A stretch of DNA of 64,000 nucleotides, from positions 5,025,501 through 5,089,500 of the forward strand of contig NZ_CP009048.1 of assembly GCF_000746525.1 (NCBI RefSeq), written 5' to 3'. The notes beneath the pieces are model-generated. The model did not search any database and was not told the origin of the DNA. It saw only the letters and a program-made list of their open reading frames with translations. How positions within the stretch are numbered: position 1 is the first letter of the stretch; each line of letters opens with the position of its first letter. The translations under genes were made by a program, and so were the position numbers. This stretch comes from Pseudomonas alkylphenolica (GTDB lineage: Bacteria > Pseudomonadota > Gammaproteobacteria > Pseudomonadales > Pseudomonadaceae). This document shows positions 8,332 through 16,689 of the stretch, one piece after another.

Positions 8332-10398
8332 TTAAGCATCTGGCAGCGCCTGGAACGGGGACTCTTTGTCAGTCCGTTCTTTTTTGCCCAGGGCGGCAAT
8401 ACCGACCTTGAGGGCGAAGAACAGGATGCTGAAGACCACGAACAGGAACAGGATCGTCAGGCCAGCGTTGGTATAGGCGTTGAAGATCACGTGCTGCATC
8501 TGGCCGATATCCTTGGCCGGTGCCAGTACCTGCCCGGCGTCGAGCGCCACGCTGTACTTGTTGGCCAGCGCCAGGAAACCAACCGCCGGGTTCGGATCGA
8601 ACAGCTTGATGAAGCCGGCGGTGGTGGTGCAGATCAGCAGCCATACAGCTGGCAGCAGGGTGACCCACATGTAGCGCTGGCGCTTCATCTTGATCAGGAC
8701 CACGGTGCCGAGCATCAGCGCGATACCGGCGAGCATCTGGTTGGAGATGCCGAACAGCGGCCACAAGGTGTTGATACCACCCAACGGATCGATCACGCCC
8801 TGGTACAGCAGGTAACCCCAGAGCGCGACGCAACCGCCAGTAGCGAGCAGGTTGGCACCCCACGATTCGGTACGTTTGAGCGCCGGTACGAAGCTGCCGA
8901 GCAAATCCTGGAGCATGAAGCGACCGGCACGGGTACCGGCGTCCACTGCGGTGAGGATGAACAGCGCCTCGAACAGGATCGCGAAGTGGTACCAGAAGGC
9001 CATGGTGTTTTCACCCGGCAGGACCTGGTGCAGGATCTGCGCGATACCCACCGCCAGGGTCGGCGCACCACCGGCACGGGCGAGGATGGTGTGCTCACCG
9101 ATGTCCTTGGCCACCGCTTCCAGCGCGTCAGGGGTGATCGCAAAGCCCCAGCTGCTGACTGTCTGCGCCACCGACACAACGTCGGCACCGACCACCGCGG
9201 CCGGGCTGTTCATGGCGAAGTACACACCCGGCTCGATCACCGAAGCGGCAACCATGGCCATGATCGCCACGAACGACTCCATCAGCATGCCGCCGTAACC
9301 GATGTAACGGGCGTTGGTTTCGTTATCCAGCAGCTTGGGCGTGGTGCCCGAGGAGATCAGCGCGTGGAAGCCCGACACCGCGCCACAGGCGATGGTGATG
9401 AACAGGAACGGGAACAGGGTGCCTTTCCAGACCGGACCGGTGCCGTCGGTGAACTGGGTCAGCGCCGGCATTTTCAGCTCGGGGGCGATGATCAGGATAC
9501 CGATGGCCAGGCCAACGATGGTGCCGATCTTGAGGAAGGTCGACAGGTAGTCACGTGGCGCCAGCACCAGCCACACCGGCAGTACGGCGGCGACAAAACC
9601 GTAACCCACGAGCATCCAGGTGATCTGCACACCGGTGAAGGTGAATGCCGGGCCCCAGACCGGATCAGCGGCAACCTGGCCCCCCAGCCAGATCGACAGC
9701 AACAGCAGCACCACGCCGATCAGCGAGATCTCGCCGATGCGGCCCGGGCGGATGTAGCGCATATAGATGCCCATGAACATCGCGATCGGGATGGTCGCCA
9801 TGACCGTGAACATGCCCCATGGGCTCTCGGCCAAGGCCTTGACCACGATCAGCGCCAGCACCGCGAGGATGATGATCATGATCAGGAAGCAGCCGAACAG
9901 GGCAATGGTGCCCGGAATCCGACCCATTTCTTCGCGGACCATGTCACCCAGCGAGCGACCGTTGCGGCGGGTGGACAGGAACAGGACCATGAAGTCCTGC
10001 ACCGCACCGGCCAGCACCACGCCGGCAATCAGCCAGAGCGTGCCGGGCAGGTAGCCCATCTGCGCGGCGAGGACAGGACCGACCAGCGGGCCGGCGCCAG
10101 CGATGGCGGCAAAGTGGTGACCGAAAAGGATGTGTTTGTTGGTCGGCACATAGTCCAGACCATCGTTATTGAGCACCGCCGGGGTAGCCCGACGCGGGTC
10201 CAGCTGCATCACCTTGGTGGCGATGAACAGGCTGTAGTAGCGGTAGGCGACCAGGTAGATGGCCACCGAAGCGACGACGATCCACAAGGCATTGATGGCC
10301 TCTCCACGACGCAGGGCGACCACACCCAGCGCACAGGCTCCTATGACTGCCAGCGCCAGCCACGGAATGTGGCGTAGCAGGCTATTATTGTTGTTCAT
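8332..10398 (-). CDS. cstA: CstA/BtsT-family carbon-starvation transporter
   Basis: A 688-residue inner-membrane transporter with about 16-18 hydrophobic segments and the CstA signature near residues 100-150 (FGHHFAAIAGAGPLVGPVLAAQMG). E. coli BtsT and CstA import pyruvate, and CstA has also been linked to peptide use under starvation. Context with yjiX and yjiA fits the BtsT arrangement and P. aeruginosa PA4606. ATG 10398 (MNNNNSLLRHIP) follows GGAAAC. Upstream in-frame sequence back to 10539 is not transporter-like and was excluded. The C-terminus is charged (KKERTDKESPFQALPDA). The family is certain; substrate assignment between pyruvate and peptides is inferred. Confidence 0.94.
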   Translation of the reverse strand: MNNNNSLLRHIPWLALAVIGACALGVVALRRGEAINALWIVVASVAIYLVAYRYYSLFIATKVMQLDPRRATPAVLNNDGLDYVPTNKHILFGHHFAAIAGAGPLVGPVLAAQMGYLPGTLWLIAGVVLAGAVQDFMVLFLSTRRNGRSLGDMVREEMGRIPGTIALFGCFLIMIIILAVLALIVVKALAESPWGMFTVMATIPIAMFMGIYMRYIRPGRIGEISLIGVVLLLLSIWLGGQVAADPVWGPAFTFTGVQITWMLVGYGFVAAVLPVWLVLAPRDYLSTFLKIGTIVGLAIGILIIAPELKMPALTQFTDGTGPVWKGTLFPFLFITIACGAVSGFHALISSGTTPKLLDNETNARYIGYGGMLMESFVAIMAMVAASVIEPGVYFAMNSPAAVVGADVVSVAQTVSSWGFAITPDALEAVAKDIGEHTILARAGGAPTLAVGIAQILHQVLPGENTMAFWYHFAILFEALFILTAVDAGTRAGRFMLQDLLGSFVPALKRTESWGANLLATGGCVALWGYLLYQGVIDPLGGINTLWPLFGISNQMLAGIALMLGTVVLIKMKRQRYMWVTLLPAVWLLICTTTAGFIKLFDPNPAVGFLALANKYSVALDAGQVLAPAKDIGQMQHVIFNAYTNAGLTILFLFVVFSILFFALKVGIAALGKKERTDKESPFQALPDA

Positions 10399-10580
10399 GG
10401 TTTGTTTCCAGCTAGTGGATAAAAGACAGCCTTTCGAGTCTAGCGATCCTGACAGGAAAGACCACCCCCCACGTTGGTCTAGAGCCTTCAACGCGGGTTG
10501 AACAAAACTCGTTATGCGCCCTTGCGCGGACCTTGGCAAGTGCTGAGCTATAGTCAGGAAGAACCCCGGAGTGCCTGAAC
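10399..10580. other. Divergent cstA/mapZ intergenic region
   Basis: The 182 bp between two divergent starts must hold both promoters. Apart from the sigma-54-like element at 10533-10550 I see no dyad or terminator. Confidence 0.6.
10533..10550 (+). promoter_or_regulatory. Possible sigma-54 (-24/-12) promoter for mapZ
   Basis: TTGGCAAGTGCTGAGC has GG and GC exactly ten bases apart, as in the TGGCAC-N5-TTGC consensus. The -24 half is good and the -12 half weak (GAGC for TTGC). It ends about 31 bases before the mapZ ATG. Suggestive only. Confidence 0.3.
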
Positions 10581-10946
10581 ATGAGCGACCACCAAGAACG
10601 TCGACGTTTCCAGCGTGTTGCCTTTGATAGCCCCACTGAACTGCGCCAGGGCGAGCGATGCTGGCCGGTCGAGCTGATTGACCTGTCCCTCAAGGGCTTA
10701 CTTATCAAGTGCCCGGAGCCGTGGGACCCCGACCTGACCCAGGATTTCGAGGCCCTTGTCCACCTGGGGGAGCAGGTAACGTTATGGATGCAGGTGGAAC
10801 TACGCCATGAAGAAGGTAATCGACTGGGTTTTGTCTGCCTGCGCACTGATATCGACTCATCGTGTCATTTACGGCGCTTGGTGGAACTCAACCTGGCCGA
10901 CAACCCCGAAATGATGCGTGAACTGCGAGAACTGATCGAAATTTAA
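10581..10946 (+). CDS. mapZ: PilZ-domain c-di-GMP receptor (MapZ/PA4608 orthologue)
   Basis: A 121-residue single-domain PilZ protein. It has the c-di-GMP-binding RRRFQR (RxxxR) at residues 8-13 and DLSLKG (DxSxxG) near 37-42, so ligand binding should be intact. In P. aeruginosa, PA4608/MapZ binds c-di-GMP, then docks on the chemotaxis methyltransferase CheR1 and inhibits receptor methylation, changing flagellar switching. Length, motifs and position (next to cstA, a few genes from radA) match PA4608. It appears monocistronic. A link to MorA nearby is plausible as both act on motility, but is not shown by sequence. Confidence 0.9.
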   Translation: MSDHQERRRFQRVAFDSPTELRQGERCWPVELIDLSLKGLLIKCPEPWDPDLTQDFEALVHLGEQVTLWMQVELRHEEGNRLGFVCLRTDIDSSCHLRRLVELNLADNPEMMRELRELIEI

Positions 10947-11127
10947 AATAACTTAGCTTGCTACCTGATTTCCCTCTCGTTACGTTTATGTCCACTCGGA
11001 CAGCTTTTTTACCCCTCCTATCCGTTTTCACGCAGCCTTGCGAGGCCTGCGTTCGCGTGTTGGAACGATAACTGCATTCACTTAAGCACCCAAATTGAGC
11101 GCCTGACTGTTCCTACGCCGATCTAAA

Positions 11128-11141
11128 AATTGTATACAATT
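11128..11141. promoter_or_regulatory. Perfect 14-bp palindrome upstream of the NCS2 permease
   Basis: AATTGTATACAATT is self-complementary over 14 bases, centred about 75 bp before the permease ATG. The TTGTATACAA core resembles operators of FadR/GntR-type regulators, several of which control purine use. No regulator gene is adjacent. The remainder of the 262-bp gap is AT-rich promoter-like sequence with no further dyads. Confidence 0.55.
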
Positions 11142-11208
11142 GTTCTGGCTTCATAGCGTAGGACTTGTCTACAGTAGCGCCACAACAATAAAACAGAGAC
11201 CCCGCCTC

Positions 11209-12729
11209 ATGAATACGTCCTCCTCTAGCACGTCTTCAGCAGCACGTCCCGAAGACGAGAACCTTGGCCTGGGTGCCAACCTGGCGTACGGCCTGCAACA
11301 CGTATTGACCATGTATGGCGGCATCGTCGCCGTGCCGTTGATCCTCGGTCAGGCCGCTGGCCTGACACCCGCGGACATTGGTCTACTGATCGCTGCGTCG
11401 CTGTTTGCCGGCGGCCTGGCAACCCTGTTGCAAACCCTCGGACTGCCGTGGTTCGGTTGTCAGCTGCCGCTGGTGCAAGGGGTCTCGTTTGCCGGTGTCG
11501 CGACCATGGGCGCGATCCTCAGCAGTGAAGGCGGTGGCGGCTTGCCCGGAGTATTGGGTGCAGTCATGGCCGCGTCGTTCATCGGCTTCCTGATCACCCC
11601 GGTGTTCTCGCGAATTACCAAGTACTTCCCGCCATTGGTGACCGGTATCGTCATCACCACCATCGGCCTGACCTTGATGCCCGTTGCTGCGCGTTGGGTC
11701 ATGGGCGGTAACAGCAAGGCCCCGGATTTCGGCAGCATGGCCAACATCGGCCTGGCCGCGCTGACCTTCGTTATCGTGCTGGTGCTAAGCAAGCTCGGCA
11801 GCGCCACCATCTCGCGCCTGTCGATCCTGCTGGCCATGGTCATCGGTACCCTCATCGCCTGGTCGCTGGGCATGGCTGACTTCAGCAAGGTGCTTGAAGG
11901 CCCGCTGGTGGCAATGCCAAGCCCGTTCCACTTCGGTATGCCGACCTTCCACATCGCTGCGATCCTGTCGATGTGCATCGTGATCATGGTGACCCTGGTG
12001 GAAACCTCGGCCGACATCCTTGCCGTCGGTGAAATCATCGACACCAAGGTTGACTCCAAACGCCTGGGCAATGGCCTGCGCGCTGACATGGCGTCGAGCA
12101 TCCTGGCGCCGATCTTCGGCTCCTTCACCCAGAGCGCCTTCGCCCAGAACGTCGGCCTGGTCGCCGTGACCGGGGTGAAAAGCCGCTACGTCGTAGCGAC
12201 CGGCGGGGTGATCCTGGTGGTGCTCGGCCTGCTGCCGATCATGGGCCGGGTGATTGCCGCAGTACCGACCTCGGTACTCGGTGGTGCCGGTATCGTGCTG
12301 TTCGGCACCGTGGCCGCCAGCGGTATCCGTACCCTGTCCAAGGTCAGCTACAAGAACAACGTCAACCTGATCATCGTCGCCGCCTCGCTGGGCTTCGGCA
12401 TGATCCCGATTGCCGCACCGAACTTCTACGCGCAATTCCCCAACTGGTTCGAGACCATCTTCCACTCCGGCATCAGCTCGGCAGCAATCATGGCCATTGT
12501 CCTGAACCTGGTGTTCAACCACTTCACCGTGGGTAACTCCGATCAGCAATCGGTGTTTGCCGCAGCCTACGAACGTACCATCCACTACTCGGATATCTCC
12601 GCCCTGCGTGACGGCGACTACTTCGAAGACGGCAAGCTGTTCAATGCCGAAGGCAAGGAGGTTCCGGTGATGGGCGAAGGTGAACATGGCGAGCCTCCGG
12701 CACGACGAGAGGCCGTCTCGGAGCATTGA
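11209..12729 (+). CDS. NCS2-family purine (urate/xanthine) permease
   Basis: A 506-residue nucleobase:cation symporter-2 protein with about 14 membrane segments. Hallmarks are QHVLTMYGG in the first helix (family QH pair), QGVSFAGVATMG, and the transport-core segments ETSADILAVGEI and SAFAQNVGLVAVTGVKSR. The TM8/TM10 pattern is closer to bacterial xanthine/urate carriers (XanQ, UacT) than to uracil carriers, but exact specificity cannot be read from sequence. ATG 11209 (MNTSSSSTSSAARPEDEN) was chosen; the in-frame upstream extension overlaps the 11128 palindrome and is not protein-like. A long hydrophilic C-tail follows the last helix. The gene is monocistronic with its own terminator. Confidence 0.88.
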   Translation: MNTSSSSTSSAARPEDENLGLGANLAYGLQHVLTMYGGIVAVPLILGQAAGLTPADIGLLIAASLFAGGLATLLQTLGLPWFGCQLPLVQGVSFAGVATMGAILSSEGGGGLPGVLGAVMAASFIGFLITPVFSRITKYFPPLVTGIVITTIGLTLMPVAARWVMGGNSKAPDFGSMANIGLAALTFVIVLVLSKLGSATISRLSILLAMVIGTLIAWSLGMADFSKVLEGPLVAMPSPFHFGMPTFHIAAILSMCIVIMVTLVETSADILAVGEIIDTKVDSKRLGNGLRADMASSILAPIFGSFTQSAFAQNVGLVAVTGVKSRYVVATGGVILVVLGLLPIMGRVIAAVPTSVLGGAGIVLFGTVAASGIRTLSKVSYKNNVNLIIVAASLGFGMIPIAAPNFYAQFPNWFETIFHSGISSAAIMAIVLNLVFNHFTVGNSDQQSVFAAAYERTIHYSDISALRDGDYFEDGKLFNAEGKEVPVMGEGEHGEPPARREAVSEH

Positions 12730-12744
12730 TTAACGCTACGCAAT

Positions 12745-12778
12745 AAAAAGGCCGGTGCATGTGCACCGGCCTTTTTAT
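12745..12778 (+). terminator. Intrinsic terminator of the NCS2 permease gene
   Basis: AAAAAGGCCGGTGCA-TG-TGCACCGGCC followed by TTTTTATTT, 15 bp after the stop codon. It is near-symmetrical, so it may also serve the minus strand. Confidence 0.95.
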
Positions 12779-12803
12779 TTACGCTGCAAGTAGAAGCTAA
12801 ACC

Positions 12804-12877
12804 GGTGGGAGCGGGCTTGCCCCCGCGATTGTGACTCAACTGACACACCGTAATCGCGGGGCAAGCCCGCTCCCACC
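12804..12877. repeat. REP pair between the NCS2 gene and radA
   Basis: Two inverted REP cores (about 12804-12829 and 12853-12877) separated by 23 bp, in the gap between convergent genes just before the radA stop. Confidence 0.9.
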
Positions 12878-12882
12878 AATTG

Positions 12883-14250
12883 TTACTCGAACAACGCATC
12901 CAGCGCTTGCTCCAGACGAGTGACCGCAATCACCTGCAAACCTGGTGGCGCTTCCTTGGGTGCGTTGCCCTTGGGCACGATGGCGCGTTTGAAGCCATGC
13001 TTGGCCGCTTCTTTCAGGCGCTCCTGGCCGCTGGGCACCGGACGCACCTCACCCGACAGACCGACTTCGCCGAATACCAGCAGGCTGTTATCCAGCGGAC
13101 GGTTGCGCAAGCTGGACATGATCGCCGCCATCAACGCCAGGTCGGACGCGGTCTCCAGCACCTTGACCCCGCCGACCACGTTGAGGAAGACATCCTGGTC
13201 ATGGGTCGGAATGCCGCCATGGCGATGCAGCACCGCCAGGAGCATGGCCAGGCGGTTCTGGTCCAGGCCCAGAGTGACCCGGCGCGGGTTCGACAGGTGA
13301 CTGTCATCAACCAGCGCCTGGACTTCCACCAGCATCGGCCGGGTGCCTTCCCAGGTGGCCATGACCACACTGCCGGGAACCTCTTCCTGCGCGCGGGTGA
13401 GGAAGATTGCCGAAGGGTTGGAGACCTCCTTCAGGCCGCGATCGGTCATGCCGAACACGCCCAGTTCATTGACCGCACCAAAACGGTTCTTCACCGCCCG
13501 CAGCAAACGCAGGCGGCCGTCGGACTCGCCTTCGAAATACAGCACGGTATCGACCATGTGCTCCAGCACCCGCGGGCCTGCCAGCGCACCTTCCTTGGTG
13601 ACATGACCGACGAGGAAGATCGCCGTGCCGCTCTGCTTGGCGTAACGCACCAGCAACGCGGCGCTCTCACGCACCTGGGAGACACCACCAGGCGCCGACT
13701 GCAACTGCTCGGTGAAAATGGTCTGGATCGAATCGATCACCATGACCTTGGGCTTTTCCACCCGGGCAGTGGCGATGATCGCCTCGATGCAGGTTTCGGT
13801 CATTACCCGCAACTGATCCTGGGGCAACCCCAGGCGCCGGGCACGCATCGCCACCTGTTGCTGGGATTCTTCGCCGGTGACATACAGTGCGGGCATGCGC
13901 GTAGCGATGGCGCACAGGGTTTGCAGGAGAATGGTCGACTTGCCGATACCCGGGTCGCCACCGATCAGGACCACTGAACCGTCAACCAAGCCGCCGCCCA
14001 ATACCCGGTCCAGCTCGGCGCTGGCGGTGCTGAAACGCGGGATCTCTTCGACGCTGACCTCGGCCAGGGTCTTGATCTGCGCCTGCTGCCCGGCCCAGCC
14101 GGTGCGGCCACTGGGCGCCGCTGCTGCGCCGCTTTCCAGCACGGTCTCGACCAGGGTGTTCCAGGCCCCGCACTCACCGCACTGTCCGGCCCATTTCGGA
14201 AAGGTCGCGCCGCACTCAGTGCAGCCGTACATGCGCTTGGCCTTGGCCAT
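12883..14250 (-). CDS. radA: DNA repair protein RadA (branch-migration helicase)
   Basis: A 455-residue RecA-like protein that extends heteroduplex during recombination and repair. N-terminal C4 zinc finger (CTECGATFPKWAGQCGEC, residues 8-25), Walker A GGDPGIGKST near 93-102, the RadA-specific KNRFG motif near residue 257, and a C-terminal Lon-protease-like domain (DLALMAAIMSSLRNRPL...GEVGLSGEVRPV). ATG 14250 (MAKAKRMYGC) follows AGGACC. In-frame sequence further upstream to 14322 is not conserved. Divergent from mscL, as at P. aeruginosa PA4609. The 175-bp radA/mscL gap shows no clear dyads. Confidence 0.97.
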   Translation of the reverse strand: MAKAKRMYGCTECGATFPKWAGQCGECGAWNTLVETVLESGAAAAPSGRTGWAGQQAQIKTLAEVSVEEIPRFSTASAELDRVLGGGLVDGSVVLIGGDPGIGKSTILLQTLCAIATRMPALYVTGEESQQQVAMRARRLGLPQDQLRVMTETCIEAIIATARVEKPKVMVIDSIQTIFTEQLQSAPGGVSQVRESAALLVRYAKQSGTAIFLVGHVTKEGALAGPRVLEHMVDTVLYFEGESDGRLRLLRAVKNRFGAVNELGVFGMTDRGLKEVSNPSAIFLTRAQEEVPGSVVMATWEGTRPMLVEVQALVDDSHLSNPRRVTLGLDQNRLAMLLAVLHRHGGIPTHDQDVFLNVVGGVKVLETASDLALMAAIMSSLRNRPLDNSLLVFGEVGLSGEVRPVPSGQERLKEAAKHGFKRAIVPKGNAPKEAPPGLQVIAVTRLEQALDALFE

Positions 14251-14425
14251 GGGGGACGGTCCTCGGAAAAAGGGACCATGATAGCCGACCTGCGTGACCT
14301 GGGCGGCCACATAAAACGACAAAACTATTCGATATAACTGCAGTCTGTAGCAGCAGCGCGGAGCATGAAGCGTGTAGCTGAATTACACTGCGTTTACCAA
14401 ACTCATCTGTTACAAGGAATAAACC

Positions 14426-14839
14426 ATGGGCGTGCTCAGTGAATTCAAGGCCTTTGCGGTCAAAGGGAATGTGGTCGACATGGCCGTCGGTATCATCATC
14501 GGCGCCGCCTTTGGCAAAATCGTTTCATCCTTTGTGGGTGATGTGATCATGCCACCAATCGGCTTGCTGATCGGCGGTGTCGACTTCAGTGATCTTGCCG
14601 TCACCCTCAAAGCTGCCGAAGGCGAAGTCCCGGCAGTGGTGCTGGCCTATGGCAAATTCATCCAGACCATTCTCGACTTCATCATTGTCGCCTTCGCGAT
14701 CTTCATGGGCGTCAAGGCGATCAACCGCCTGAAACGCGAAGAAGCCGAAGCGCCAAGCCTGCCACCGGTACCGACCAAAGAAGAAGAGCTGCTTACCGAG
14801 ATCCGCGACTTGCTCAAGACGCAGAATCGGCAGCCCTGA
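14426..14839 (+). CDS. mscL: Large-conductance mechanosensitive channel MscL
   Basis: A 137-residue pentameric inner-membrane channel that opens at near-lytic tension to release solutes. It shows the N-terminal amphipathic helix ([22 protein letters not shown]), TM1 with the gate-lining [25 protein letters not shown], a periplasmic loop, TM2 ([25 protein letters not shown]) and a charged C-terminal helix ending [15 protein letters not shown]. The length is typical. ATG 14426 follows AAGGAAT. It converges with fprB over a short hairpin. Confidence 0.98.
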   Translation: MGVLSEFKAFAVKGNVVDMAVGIIIGAAFGKIVSSFVGDVIMPPIGLLIGGVDFSDLAVTLKAAEGEVPAVVLAYGKFIQTILDFIIVAFAIFMGVKAINRLKREEAEAPSLPPVPTKEEELLTEIRDLLKTQNRQP

Positions 14840-14850
14840 ATCCGTCTCGG

Positions 14851-14867
14851 GGGCCGCTATGCGGCCC
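14851..14867. terminator. Hairpin between convergent mscL and fprB
   Basis: GGGCCGC-TAT-GCGGCCC forms a perfect 7-bp stem, 12 bp after the mscL stop. It lacks a T-tract, so terminator activity is uncertain. Confidence 0.5.
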
Positions 14868-14888
14868 ATCGCAGGCTGTCGCCAGCGC

Positions 14889-15665
14889 CTACCAGTAGTT
14901 TTCTACCGCTACCTGCCCGGGGCGGCGGCTCAGGCTCAGGTTCAGGCCGCGCTGTTTGAGCACCTGCCGGGTGTCGTCGATCATCTGCGGATTACCGCAG
15001 AGCATTACCCGCGAATGCTCCGGCGTCAGCGCCAGGCCTGCGGCGCGCTCAAGCTCTCCATTCTCGATCAGGGTGGTGATGCGCTCATTGAGTGCGCCGG
15101 GATGCTGTTCGCGTGTGACCACCGGAATGAACTGCAACTTGCCGGCAAACTCGGCCAGGTAGTCACGCTGCTCCAGACCGGCGATCAGGTCCAGATACGC
15201 CAGCTCCTTGGCTTCTCGCACCGAATACACCAGTTTGATCGATTCGAAGCGCTCCCAGACTTCAAAGTCCTGCAAGATCGAGACGAACGGTGCGATGCCG
15301 GTCCCTGTGGCCAGCAACCACAGATCACGGCCATCGACAAAACGGTCCAGGGTCAGAAAGCCAAAGGCCTGACGATCGATCAACAAGCTGTCGCCTTCCT
15401 GCAGACGGCTCAGCTCGCTGGTGAACTCCCCTCCCGGCACCACGATGGAAAAGAAATCCAGGTGCTCGTCAAACGGCGACGAGACCATTGAATAAGCGCG
15501 CCAGACCACACTGCCATCGGCCTTGGTCACCCCCAGGCGGGCGAACTGACCGGAGCGGAAGCGGAATCCCTGATCACGCGTGGTGCGCAGGCTGAACAGG
15601 CTTGGGGTCAGCGGCTGGACGTCGAGCAACGTCTGGCGGGTGAACTTTTCAGCACTGGCAGTCAT
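14889..15665 (-). CDS. fprB: Ferredoxin/flavodoxin-NADP+ reductase (FprB type)
   Basis: A 258-residue FAD enzyme moving electrons between NADPH and ferredoxin or flavodoxin; cytosolic. The FAD-binding half has FRSGQFARLG and the RAYSMVS motif. The NADPH half has LLATGTGIAPFVSILQD and CGNPQMIDDTRQVL, and the chain ends in an aromatic C-terminus (VENYW). It differs from the other Pseudomonas Fpr (PA3397 type, longer acidic/FVEK-like end). The position between mscL and a LuxR solo matches P. putida, where this copy is called FprB. It is divergent from ppoR; the 240-bp gap contains both promoters. The symbol rests on synteny. Confidence 0.88.
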   Translation of the reverse strand: MTASAEKFTRQTLLDVQPLTPSLFSLRTTRDQGFRFRSGQFARLGVTKADGSVVWRAYSMVSSPFDEHLDFFSIVVPGGEFTSELSRLQEGDSLLIDRQAFGFLTLDRFVDGRDLWLLATGTGIAPFVSILQDFEVWERFESIKLVYSVREAKELAYLDLIAGLEQRDYLAEFAGKLQFIPVVTREQHPGALNERITTLIENGELERAAGLALTPEHSRVMLCGNPQMIDDTRQVLKQRGLNLSLSRRPGQVAVENYW

Positions 15666-15874
15666 GACTTACTCCAAAAAACAGATGCGCCCAGTGTCGC
15701 GCAATCGCGCCAGGATAAACACCGCTGGATTGTAGTGGCATCGCCACGGCCATGGTCGACACCCAGGTTTCATGTCGGTCCAAGACCCAAACTGATAAAA
15801 ACGCACGTGCTTGTAACGAAAAAAACTCAGCAAAAGAGTCAGGTAATTCCTACACTGCTTTACTAGAAAGTGAT

Positions 15875-15888
15875 ATTTGGATCCAAAT
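15875..15888. promoter_or_regulatory. 14-bp palindrome just upstream of ppoR
   Basis: ATTTGGATCCAAAT is perfectly self-complementary and ends 17 bases before the ppoR ATG, overlapping the probable 5' leader. It does not match the usual lux-box pattern (CTG-N10-CAG), so if it is an operator the binding protein is unknown. Confidence 0.45.
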
Positions 15889-15905
15889 TGCACGAGGCAG
15901 TAGCC

Positions 15906-16601
15906 ATGCCATACCGACAGGAAGTTCAGCTGAAACAACTGCTCAGCGAATCAGAGGAACAACGGACGTTCGACTTGGTGACATCTCTGGCGGCACAGCT
16001 GGGCATGGAGTATTTCGCCTTCACCCCGACCCCGGCAAACCCTTCCTTGTACCCGAAGTTCGAGACTTACAGTAACTTTCCCAAGGCCTGGAACGATTGC
16101 TATCAACGCTGTAATTACCGGAGCATCGACCCGATCGTCGCCCATTGCCATAAATCGTTGCTGCCTATTCTCTGGGACGATGATACCTTCCGAGAGACCC
16201 CCGATCTTTGGGAGCAGGCCCGACGACACGGGCTGCGTTATGGCTGGAGCCACTCTGCACACGACCCGCATCGTAACGAAAGCCTGTTAAGCGTGATCCG
16301 CAGTCATACACCGGTAAACACCAGTGAATACTACGAAATGGCCGCTAAGACCATGTGGTTGTGCAACCTGATGCACAGCCTGGTATTTGATCAAAAATCA
16401 ACCAAACCCGTACTCTCCGCCCGTGAAACCGAAGTGCTGAAGTGGACTGCAGCTGGCAAGACTGCAGAAGACATTTCCGACATCCTCACCCTGTCGAAAA
16501 GCACGGTGAACTTCCATATACGCAGCATCATCACCAAGCTGAACTGCTGTAACAAAACCAGCGCCGTTGCGGCGGCTGCCGTGAACGGCCTATTGGGATA
16601 A
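15906..16601 (+). CDS. ppoR: LuxR-family orphan quorum-sensing regulator (PpoR-like)
   Basis: A 231-residue LuxR-type activator with an N-terminal autoinducer-binding domain and a C-terminal HTH (LSARETEVLKWTAAGKTAEDISDILTLSKSTVNFHIRSIITKL). Ligand-pocket residues of true acyl-homoserine-lactone receptors are kept: W and Y in AWNDCYQRCNYRSIDPI, the D-P pair, W in PILWDDD, and G in HGLRYGW. That separates it from plant-signal solos with altered W/Y. No luxI homologue is in the window. ATG 15906 follows GAGG; the upstream in-frame ATT extension was rejected. The locus (fprB upstream, rlmG and cioAB downstream) matches P. putida PpoR, a conserved solo reported to bind 3-oxo-C6-HSL. The name rests on synteny and family. 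Confidence 0.87.
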   Translation: MPYRQEVQLKQLLSESEEQRTFDLVTSLAAQLGMEYFAFTPTPANPSLYPKFETYSNFPKAWNDCYQRCNYRSIDPIVAHCHKSLLPILWDDDTFRETPDLWEQARRHGLRYGWSHSAHDPHRNESLLSVIRSHTPVNTSEYYEMAAKTMWLCNLMHSLVFDQKSTKPVLSARETEVLKWTAAGKTAEDISDILTLSKSTVNFHIRSIITKLNCCNKTSAVAAAAVNGLLG

Positions 16602-16689
16602 CCCCCTGCCATTCAAAGCCCTGTAGAATCATGCCTCTGCAAAGCGCGGCCGACTGCGGCGCGCGACCATGTCTCAGAGCCTTAACGCC

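Noticed and set aside
8158..10377. 739-codon plus-strand frame opposite cstA
   Set aside because: His/Gln/Asp-rich shadow typical of the complement of membrane-protein codons.
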